Positions 14,616 through 20,385 of a stretch of DNA of 20,385 bases are shown piece after piece. The first letter of the stretch is position 1; every line of letters starts with the position of its first letter. The notes under the pieces were generated by a model. That model was given only the letters and a program-made list of their open reading frames with translations, made no database searches and was not told the origin of the DNA. The position numbers were made by a program, and so were the translations under genes. Origin of the DNA: Oscillospiraceae bacterium (GTDB taxonomy: Bacteria > Bacillota_A > Clostridia > Oscillospirales > Oscillospiraceae); assembly GCA_902795095.1 (NCBI GenBank), contig CADBKB010000022.1, positions 1 to 20,385 on the forward strand, written 5' to 3'.

Positions 14616-16790
14616 ATGGCAAATGGAGCTTCAAATCTTGTGATCGTAGAGTCGCCTTCCAAAGCGAAGACGATCGGGAAATATCTGGGAAGCGACTACG
14701 TCGTCAAGGCCTGTATGGGCCACCTGCGGGATCTGCCCAAGAGCACCCTCGGCGTGGACCTGGAGCACGGCTTTGAGCCCCACTATATCCAGGTCAAGGG
14801 AAAGGAATCCCTGGTGCGCGAGCTCAAGGACGCCGCCAAGGACTGTGATACCGTCTATCTCGCCACCGACCCGGACCGGGAAGGGGAGGCCATCTCCTGG
14901 CATCTGCGGGAGCTCATGCAGCTTCCCGAGGAGAAGACCCGCCGGGTCACCTTCAATGAGATCACCCGCGGCGTGGTGACCCGCGCCATCCACGAGCCCA
15001 GAGCCATCGATATGGATCTGGTGGACGCGCAGCAGGCCCGCCGCATCCTGGATCGGATCGTGGGCTATCAGCTCAGCCCCCTGCTGTGGAAAAAGATCCG
15101 CAGGGGCCTCAGTGCCGGCCGCGTGCAGTCCGTGGCCACCCGTCTGGTGGTAGACCGGGAGCAGGAGATCCGCGACTTTGTCCCCCAGGAGTACTGGACC
15201 CTGGATGTGGAGCTGCACCGCACGGAGAAGCCGGGCAGCTTTACCGCCCGCTATTACGGCGATACGAAGAAGCGGGAGCTGAAAAATGAGCAGGAGGTGG
15301 ACGCGGTCATCGCCGACGTGAAGGACAAGCCCTTCACCGTGGAAAATGTCAAGCGTGTGGCGAAGAAGCGCAATCCGGCGCCGCCGTTCATCACCTCCAC
15401 CCTGCAGCAGGAGGCCTCCCGCAAGCTCAATATGACCCCCCGCCGCACCATGACCGTGGCCCAGCAGCTCTATGAGGGCGTGGAGGTGCACGGCGAGGGC
15501 CTGGTTGGCCTGATCACCTATATGCGTACCGACTCCCTGCGCCTGTCTGACGACGCCCTGTTTGCGGCGAAGGACTATATCCTCGGCCGTTACGGGAAGG
15601 AGTATTATAACGGCGCGCCCCGGCGCTTCAAGAGCCAGCGCCAGGCACAGGATGCCCATGAAGCCATCCGCCCGTCCAATGTCCGTCTGGATCCGGAGAC
15701 GGTCCGCGGCGATCTCACGGCGGAGCAGTATAAGCTCTACCGGCTGATCTGGGGCCGCTTCGTGGCGAGCCAGATGGCGCCCGCGGAATATGATGTGCTG
15801 ACCGTCGACGCCGTCTGCGCCGGCCATGTGTTCCGCGCCACCCACCAGAGTCTGCGCTTTGCCGGCTTCACGGCGGTCTATGAAGAGGGCCGCGACGATG
15901 AGCAGGACGCCAAACAGTCGTCGCTGCCGGATCTGCGCGAGGGCGAGAGCCTGCGTCAGGGCGCCCTGAAAAAGGAGCAGCATTTCACCCAGCCTCCCGC
16001 CCGCTATACCGAGGCCACGCTGGTCAAGGCTATGGAGGAGAAGGGCGTGGGCCGTCCGTCCACTTATGCCACCATCGTCTCCACGATCCAGGACCGGGAG
16101 TATGTCATCAAGCAGGATAAGCGCCTGGCGCCCACCCCCCTGGGCGAGATCGTCAACGGCCTCATGGTCGAGCGCTTCAACGATGTGGTGGATGTGGATT
16201 TCACCGCCAATATGGAAGCCCAGCTCGACCGGGTGGAGGAGGGCAAGCTGCCCTGGCGGCAGGTGCTCTCGGACTTCTACGACGTTTTCCACAAGGAGCT
16301 GGAGGACGCCGAGGAAGCCCTCAAGGACACCCGCATCAAGGTGCCCGACGAGGTCAGCGACGAGATCTGCGAGGTCTGCGGCCGCAATATGGTGGTCAAG
16401 GTGGGCCGGTTCGGCAAGTTCCTGGCCTGCCCCGGCTACCCGGAGTGCAAGAATACCAAGCCCATCGTGGAGCGGATGCCCGGCCGCTGCCCGAAATGCG
16501 GCGCGGGCCTGCTCAAGCGCAAGTCCAAGCGCGGCTATGCCTATTACAGCTGCGAAAAAGGCGCACAGTGCGGCTTCATGAGCTGGGATGTGCCCACCGC
16601 GGAGGACTGCCCCCACTGCGGGCAGACCATGTTCAAGAAATCCGGCAGGGGCCGCATGAAGCCCTTCTGCATCAATGAAAACTGCGAGGCCTTTGTCCCC
16701 GAGGATAAGCGGGGCTATACCCGCAGGGCCGCCCAGAAGCCGGCGGAGGAGAAGCCGCCCAGGGGCGTTCGGAAAAAGGAGAAGGCATGA
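14616..16790 (+). CDS. topA: DNA topoisomerase I (type IA)
   Basis: The 724-residue enzyme relaxes negative supercoils by single-strand passage. The Toprim domain has Glu12 in 'IVESPSKAKTI' and 'TDPDREGEAI' with Asp85, Asp87 and Glu89 for Mg binding. Catalytic Tyr302 lies in 'LITYMRTDS'. 'SAGRVQSVATRLVVDRE' follows the hinge, and 'EKGVGRPSTYATIVSTIQ' marks the fourth core domain. Three C-terminal zinc ribbons (about 585-700) contain 'CEVCGRNM', 'CPKCGAGL' and 'CPHCGQTM', each paired with a second cysteine set. Length is normal for a clostridial TopA with three ribbons. The ATG at 14616 follows GGAGG; an earlier in-frame start at 14424 lies inside dprA and was rejected. A basic tail ends in ATGA, overlapping trmFO. 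Confidence 0.96.
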   Translation: MANGASNLVIVESPSKAKTIGKYLGSDYVVKACMGHLRDLPKSTLGVDLEHGFEPHYIQVKGKESLVRELKDAAKDCDTVYLATDPDREGEAISWHLRELMQLPEEKTRRVTFNEITRGVVTRAIHEPRAIDMDLVDAQQARRILDRIVGYQLSPLLWKKIRRGLSAGRVQSVATRLVVDREQEIRDFVPQEYWTLDVELHRTEKPGSFTARYYGDTKKRELKNEQEVDAVIADVKDKPFTVENVKRVAKKRNPAPPFITSTLQQEASRKLNMTPRRTMTVAQQLYEGVEVHGEGLVGLITYMRTDSLRLSDDALFAAKDYILGRYGKEYYNGAPRRFKSQRQAQDAHEAIRPSNVRLDPETVRGDLTAEQYKLYRLIWGRFVASQMAPAEYDVLTVDAVCAGHVFRATHQSLRFAGFTAVYEEGRDDEQDAKQSSLPDLREGESLRQGALKKEQHFTQPPARYTEATLVKAMEEKGVGRPSTYATIVSTIQDREYVIKQDKRLAPTPLGEIVNGLMVERFNDVVDVDFTANMEAQLDRVEEGKLPWRQVLSDFYDVFHKELEDAEEALKDTRIKVPDEVSDEICEVCGRNMVVKVGRFGKFLACPGYPECKNTKPIVERMPGRCPKCGAGLLKRKSKRGYAYYSCEKGAQCGFMSWDVPTAEDCPHCGQTMFKKSGRGRMKPFCINENCEAFVPEDKRGYTRRAAQKPAEEKPPRGVRKKEKA

Positions 16791-18127
16791 CTCCGGTCAG
16801 AATTGTCGGCGCCGGCCTGGCCGGCTGCGAGGCGGCCTGGCAGCTTGCCCGGCGGGGCGTCGCGGTGGAGCTTTATGAGATGAAGCCCGCCCGGATGAGT
16901 CCCGCCCACCGCAGCGCGGATTTTGCCGAGCTGGTTTGCTCCAATTCTCTGCGGGGCGATCGGCTGGAGAATGCCGTGGGCCTGCTCAAGGAGGAGCTGC
17001 GTCGGGCCGGAAGCCTCATCATCGCGTGTGCCGACGCCACCCGCGTGGAGGCCGGCGGCTGTCTGGCGGTGGATCGCGGCGGTTTTTCCGCCATGATCAC
17101 GGAGAGAATCCGCAGCCATCCCAATATCACCGTCATCCCTGGCGAGGTCACGCAGATCCCGGAGCCGCCCTTCATCATCGCCACCGGCCCTCTGACCTCC
17201 GACGCGCTGTCCGAGGCCATCGGACGGTATTTCGGGGGCGGAGTGTATCTGAGCTTTTTCGATGCGGCGGCGCCTCTGGTCACGGCGGAATCCGTCGATA
17301 TGGACAAGGCGTGGTTCGCCTCCCGGTATGACCGCGGCACCGCCGATTATATCAACTGCGGCATGGACGCCGACACGTACCGCGACTTTGTCCGGGAGCT
17401 GGCTGGCGCCGAAGAGGCTCCGGTCCACGGCTTCGAGGACAAGCGGGTGTTCGAGGGCTGCATGCCCGTGGAGGTCATGGCCCGCCGCGGTCCGGATACC
17501 CTGCGCTACGGTCCCATGAAGCCCGTGGGTCTGCGGGATCCCGCCACCGGGCGCGAACCCTATGCCGTGGTACAGCTCCGGCGCGACAATGCCTCCGGAT
17601 CTATCTATAATATTGTCGGCTTCCAGACCCATCTGCGCTTCCCGGAGCAGAAGCGGGTGTTCTCCATGATCCCCGCCCTGCACGACGCCGAGTTCGTGCG
17701 CTACGGCGTCATGCACCGCAATACCTTCCTGCGCTCGCCGGGCCTGCTGGATCGGGTCTATGCCGATCTCCGCAACCCGCTGGCCTGCTTTGCCGGCCAG
17801 CTGACGGGGGTGGAGGGCTATGTGGAGTCCACCGCCTCGGGCCTGCTGGCGGCGGTCGGCATGTATGACCGGCTTTGCGGCAGGGAGCCCCGGGACTTCA
17901 CCCGGCGCACCGCCATCGGCGCCCTGGGCTATTATGTCAGCGATCCGTCGGTTGCGAATTTCCAGCCGATGAATATCAATTTCAGCATCATTTCCCCCCT
18001 GGAGCAGAGAATACGAGGAAAGAAAGAGAAAAATCTTGCCATCGCCCGGCGCGCTCTGGAGCAGCTTGCCGAGGTGCTGGACGGCGGCGAGGACATGGAG
18101 GAAACAGCTTATGAGAATCATCATTGA
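16787..18127 (+). CDS. trmFO: tRNA (uracil-54-C5)-methyltransferase TrmFO
   Basis: TrmFO makes ribothymidine at position 54 of tRNA using 5,10-methylenetetrahydrofolate as the one-carbon donor and reduced FAD. The 446-residue protein starts with the FAD dinucleotide fold 'IVGAGLAGCEAAWQL' (6-20). The two catalytic cysteines are Cys51 in 'LVCSNSLR' and Cys225 in 'FEGCMPVEVMA'. 'GPMKPVGL', 'VVQLRRDNASG', 'NIVGFQTHLRFPEQ' and 'QLTGVEGYVESTASGLLA' are further family landmarks. The ATG overlaps the topA stop by four bases and follows AAGGAG. The last 17 bases overlap plsX. A one-enzyme alternative, the AdoMet-dependent TrmA, lacks this fold, so the assignment is secure. Confidence 0.96.
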   Translation: MTPVRIVGAGLAGCEAAWQLARRGVAVELYEMKPARMSPAHRSADFAELVCSNSLRGDRLENAVGLLKEELRRAGSLIIACADATRVEAGGCLAVDRGGFSAMITERIRSHPNITVIPGEVTQIPEPPFIIATGPLTSDALSEAIGRYFGGGVYLSFFDAAAPLVTAESVDMDKAWFASRYDRGTADYINCGMDADTYRDFVRELAGAEEAPVHGFEDKRVFEGCMPVEVMARRGPDTLRYGPMKPVGLRDPATGREPYAVVQLRRDNASGSIYNIVGFQTHLRFPEQKRVFSMIPALHDAEFVRYGVMHRNTFLRSPGLLDRVYADLRNPLACFAGQLTGVEGYVESTASGLLAAVGMYDRLCGREPRDFTRRTAIGALGYYVSDPSVANFQPMNINFSIISPLEQRIRGKKEKNLAIARRALEQLAEVLDGGEDMEETAYENHH

Positions 18128-19133
18128 CGCGATGGGCGGCGACAACGCCCCCGATGAGATCGTCCACGGCGCCATCGACGCGGCCCAGGCCTACGGCGTG
18201 GAGCTGACGCTGGTGGGCAGGGGAGACGAGATCCTGGAGGCCATGCGCGCCTCCGGCATCGATACCCTGCCTGCGGGTGTGGAAATCCTGAATGCCGACG
18301 ATGTGGTGGACATGCACGACGAGGCCACGGATGTGCTGCACATGCACCGTGACTCCTCCATGGTCAAGGGACTGAAGCTCCTGTCGGATGGCGGCGGCGA
18401 CGCCTTCATCTCCGCCGGGTCCACCGGCGCCCTCTTAACGGCGGCCACGCTGCTGGTACGCCGCATCCGGGGCATCCGCCGGGCGGCCTTCGGCCCCACC
18501 GTGCCCACCAAGACGGGCAAATGTATCATCATCGACAGCGGCGCCAATGCCGAGTGCACGCCGGAGTTCCTGCTGCAGTTTGGCTGCATGGGCTCTTTCT
18601 GCGCGAAGAAGACCCTGGGCATCGAGAATCCCCGGGTGGGCCTGCTGAATATCGGCGCCGAGGATACCAAGGGCACCGCCATGCACAAGGAGGCCTATGC
18701 CCTGCTGAAGAAGGCCTCCGACGACGGCCTTATCGATTTCATCGGCAATGTGGAGGCCCGGGACGTGCCCCTGGGTGAGGCGGACGTGGTGGTGTGCGAC
18801 GGCTTCAGCGGCAATGTGCTGCTCAAGAGCATCGAGGGCACGGCCATGTTTATGGGCTCCGAGCTCAAGAAGATGTTCTCCTCCGGCCTGGGCGGCAAGC
18901 TGGGCTATCTGTGCGTGCGCAAGGGCGTGCAGAGCTTCAAGAAGCTGCTGGACTACCGCGAGGTGGGCGGCACCATGCTGCTGGGCATCTCCCGGCCCAT
19001 CATCAAGGCCCACGGCTCATCGGACGCCCTGGCGATCCGCAGCGCCGTCCGGCAGGCGAAGCAGGCCGTGGAGTCCGGCATCGTGGAGGAAATCACCGCC
19101 AATATCCCGAAAATGAAGGCGGCAAAGGAGTAA
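18111..19133 (+). CDS. plsX: Acyl-phosphate synthase PlsX (acyl-ACP:phosphate acyltransferase)
   Basis: PlsX converts acyl-ACP and phosphate to acyl-phosphate, the donor that PlsY uses to start phospholipid synthesis. The 340-residue protein shows 'IDAMGGDNAPDEIV' (5-18), 'ISAGSTGALL', 'PTKTGKCIIIDSGANAEC', 'IGAEDTKGTAMHKEAY' and 'DGFSGNVLLKSIEG', all typical of the family. It acts at the membrane surface and has no membrane helix. The ATG at 18111 lies inside the end of trmFO and has GGAGGAA eight bases upstream. rnc follows after six bases. The usual acpP between plsX and rnc, and the fatty-acid genes often upstream, are absent here. Confidence 0.96.
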   Translation: MRIIIDAMGGDNAPDEIVHGAIDAAQAYGVELTLVGRGDEILEAMRASGIDTLPAGVEILNADDVVDMHDEATDVLHMHRDSSMVKGLKLLSDGGGDAFISAGSTGALLTAATLLVRRIRGIRRAAFGPTVPTKTGKCIIIDSGANAECTPEFLLQFGCMGSFCAKKTLGIENPRVGLLNIGAEDTKGTAMHKEAYALLKKASDDGLIDFIGNVEARDVPLGEADVVVCDGFSGNVLLKSIEGTAMFMGSELKKMFSSGLGGKLGYLCVRKGVQSFKKLLDYREVGGTMLLGISRPIIKAHGSSDALAIRSAVRQAKQAVESGIVEEITANIPKMKAAKE

Positions 19134-19139
19134 TACACT

Positions 19140-19832
19140 ATGTATGATCAGCTGCAAACGGCGCTGTGCTATCGGTTCCGGGATCCCGCCCTGCTGCGGG
19201 GCGCTCTGACCCACAGCTCCTATGCAAATGAGAATAAAAACCTGGGCCTGGAATGCAACGAGCGCCTGGAATTCCTGGGCGATTCGATCCTGGGCTTCGT
19301 GGTGGCGGAGGCCCTGTACCGCCGATTCCCGGACCGCCCGGAGGGGGAGATGACCCGCATGCGGGCGGATATGGTCTGCGAGGCCGCCCTGGCTGTCGCG
19401 GCCAATGAGATCGGCCTGGGGCAGGAGCTGCTGCTGGGCCGCGGCGAGGACCATGGGGGCGGCAGAGCCCGGCCCTCCATTCTCGCCGACGCCATGGAGT
19501 CCGTCATCGCGGCGGCCTATCTTGACGGCGGCCTGGAGGCTGCCAGGGATATCATCGGCCGGCTGATTCTCTGCTCCATCCCGGAGCAGCATCTGCTCAA
19601 CGCGGATTACAAGACCGCCCTGCAGGAGCTGGTGCAGCGTAAGCCCGGGCGGATCCTGTCCTATCATCTGATCGGCGAGTCCGGCCCGGACCACGACAAG
19701 CGCTTCACCGTGCAGGTCTGTCTTGACGATCAGCCCGTGGGGACCGGAGAGGGAAGCAGCAAAAAGCGGGCAGAGCAGGCCGCTGCCCACAGCGCCATGC
19801 AGGCGCTGTTTCCCGGAGAATATGCCCGCTGA
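19140..19832 (+). CDS. rnc: Ribonuclease III
   Basis: The 230-residue enzyme cleaves double-stranded RNA in rRNA precursors and regulatory RNAs. The N-terminal nuclease domain has the signature 'NERLEFLGDSILG' (40-52) with Glu41, Glu44 and Asp48; the second acid pair is Asp117 and Glu120 in 'ILADAMESVI'. The C-terminal double-stranded RNA-binding domain (about 157-228) contains 'DYKTALQELVQRK' and 'GSSKKRAEQAAAHSAMQAL'. Length is normal. The ATG at 19140 follows AAAGGAG ten bases upstream and six bases after plsX. In many Firmicutes smc and ftsY follow rnc, but here a terminator and fhs follow. It is the last gene of the long run. Confidence 0.96.
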   Translation: MYDQLQTALCYRFRDPALLRGALTHSSYANENKNLGLECNERLEFLGDSILGFVVAEALYRRFPDRPEGEMTRMRADMVCEAALAVAANEIGLGQELLLGRGEDHGGGRARPSILADAMESVIAAAYLDGGLEAARDIIGRLILCSIPEQHLLNADYKTALQELVQRKPGRILSYHLIGESGPDHDKRFTVQVCLDDQPVGTGEGSSKKRAEQAAAHSAMQALFPGEYAR

Positions 19833-19874
19833 TCCCCGTATATCCGTCCGTTCATATCGAATCACGGCACACAG

Positions 19875-19917
19875 AGGAGCCGCGCTTGAGCAAAATCAGC
19901 GCGCTCCTTTTGTTTTT
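19875..19917 (+). terminator. Intrinsic terminator after rnc
   Basis: The stem AGGAG-CGCGC pairs with GCGCG-CTCCT (19875-19889 against 19896-19908, with small bulges), with a 6-base loop and inner TGA/TCA pairs. It is followed by TTTTGTTTTT. Confidence 0.82.
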
Positions 19918-19960
19918 CTCTGTTTCTTGTCAAAATGCTGCAAAAGTTCAGCAAAATACT

Positions 19961-19970
19961 TAAATATTTA
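19961..19970. promoter_or_regulatory. AT-rich palindrome upstream of the fhs promoter
   Basis: TAAATATTTA is a perfect 10-bp palindrome in an A/T-rich tract. It ends 13 bases before the -35 element, where an UP element or an operator could lie. It is otherwise unmatched and could be chance in AT-rich DNA. Confidence 0.3.
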
Positions 19971-19983
19971 TCCGTTTCTGCGA

Positions 19984-20013
19984 TTGACGAAACCCCTGTT
20001 TTTCGGCCATAAT
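19984..20013 (+). promoter_or_regulatory. Sigma-A promoter of fhs
   Basis: TTGACG (19984-19989, five of six) and CATAAT (20008-20013, five of six) are separated by 18 bases. The likely start near 20020 gives a leader of about 47 bases. The 234-base gap between rnc and fhs holds this promoter, the rnc terminator and an AT-rich tract. Confidence 0.7.
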
Positions 20014-20066
20014 AGGAGTATAAAAATACACGGTGCGGGAGCATCGGGGTCATGGGAGAGTAGTCT

Positions 20067-20385
20067 ATGGAATATCTGTCCGACATCGAAATTGCCCAGA
20101 GCACGACAATGCTTCCCATCAAAGACGTAGCAACCCGCGCAGGTATTGACGAGGATCTGCTGGAATACTACGGTAAATACAAGGCGAAGCTGGATCTCGG
20201 CCCGCTGAAGAATGCCCCCAGAAAGGGAAAACTGATCCTGGTGACTGCCATCAATCCCACTCCCGCCGGAGAGGGAAAAACAACGACCAGCGTGGGGCTG
20301 GCGGACGCGCTCTGCCGGCTCGGAAAATCAACCATGCTCTGTCTCAGAGAGCCCTCCCTTGGACCGGTGTTCGGCGTGAAGGGCG
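20067..20385 (+). CDS. fhs: Formate-tetrahydrofolate ligase (3' end cut by the window)
   Basis: 106 codons plus one base of the gene are present; the family is usually about 555 residues. The enzyme joins formate to tetrahydrofolate with ATP, giving 10-formyl-THF for purine synthesis and, in acetogens, the Wood-Ljungdahl methyl branch. The visible N terminus '[11 protein letters not shown]' is followed by '[11 protein letters not shown]', then the P-loop '[18 protein letters not shown]' (about 68-85) and '[13 protein letters not shown]', all hallmark sequences. The ATG at 20067 has GGGAGAG six bases upstream. It has its own promoter after the rnc terminator. Whether the organism is an acetogen cannot be told from this fragment. 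Confidence 0.95.
   Translation, partial: MEYLSDIEIAQSTTMLPIKDVATRAGIDEDLLEYYGKYKAKLDLGPLKNAPRKGKLILVTAINPTPAGEGKTTTSVGLADALCRLGKSTMLCLREPSLGPVFGVKG

Noticed and set aside
14631..16616. A 661-codon minus-strand open frame
   Set aside because: It lies opposite topA, which carries all catalytic motifs on the plus strand.
16715..18175. A 486-codon minus-strand open frame
   Set aside because: It lies opposite trmFO and is a shadow with no recognisable motif.
20014..20066. A folate (THF) riboswitch in the fhs leader
   Set aside because: The leader of about 47 bases is too short for the known THF riboswitch and lacks its conserved core; only a weak five-base-pair hairpin is visible.
1..20385. tRNA or rRNA genes, CRISPR arrays, insertion sequences or phage genes
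   Set aside because: None was seen. No regularly spaced repeats, terminal inverted repeats, transposase motifs or cloverleaf sequences were recognised, although small RNAs could be missed by eye.

Overview
The window reads as chromosomal DNA of a high-G+C, Gram-positive member of the Clostridia, probably an Oscillospirales/Ruminococcaceae-type gut anaerobe. Support comes from the three C-terminal SLH domains with the 'CTRGQ' variant, the tepA next to uppP-ftsK, the long uppP-ftsK and plsX-rnc housekeeping neighbourhoods, strong GC3 bias, and the start of a formate-tetrahydrofolate ligase gene. The tepA gene, its sigma-G-like promoter and an FtsK/SpoIIIE translocase suggest a sporulating lineage. 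This placement is inference from gene content; no 16S gene is present.

Layout. 1-2112 (+): the 3' part of a large surface protein with two inhibitor-I9-like modules, a FIVAR-like helical module, an unrecognised domain and three SLH repeats. It is separated by a bidirectional terminator from a convergent RarD/EamA transporter gene (2256-3138, -) that carries a frameshift. 3290-3970 (+): tepA, with its own terminator. 4082-7466 (+): uppP-ftsK, driven by an extended -10 promoter. 7575-10417 (+): an ECF-transporter S component with its own promoter and a short foldable leader, then secD and secF, closed by a strong terminator. 10467-19917 (+): a promoter followed by eight tightly packed genes (ktrB, ktrA, a SpoU/TrmH RNA methyltransferase, dprA, topA, trmFO, plsX, rnc) and a terminator. 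20067-end (+): the first 106 codons of fhs behind a good sigma-A promoter.

How the genes fit together. Most of the window is core cell biology: recycling of the undecaprenyl carrier (UppP), chromosome translocation (FtsK), protein export (SecDF), potassium uptake (KtrAB), RNA modification and processing (SpoU methylase, TrmFO, RNase III), DNA topology and uptake (TopA, DprA) and phospholipid initiation (PlsX). The eight-gene run has three start/stop overlaps and no visible internal terminator, so it probably forms one transcript of about 9.4 kb. TrmFO and Fhs both use folate one-carbon units.

I found no mobile element, CRISPR array, tRNA, rRNA or clear undescribed multi-gene system. The more unusual items are the modular surface protein, the sigma-G-like site at tepA, the TTG start with an overlapping three-codon ORF at ktrB, the switch-like leader before the ECF gene, the frameshifted rarD and the absence of acpP between plsX and rnc. 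No stretch of more than 300 bases lacks a gene.
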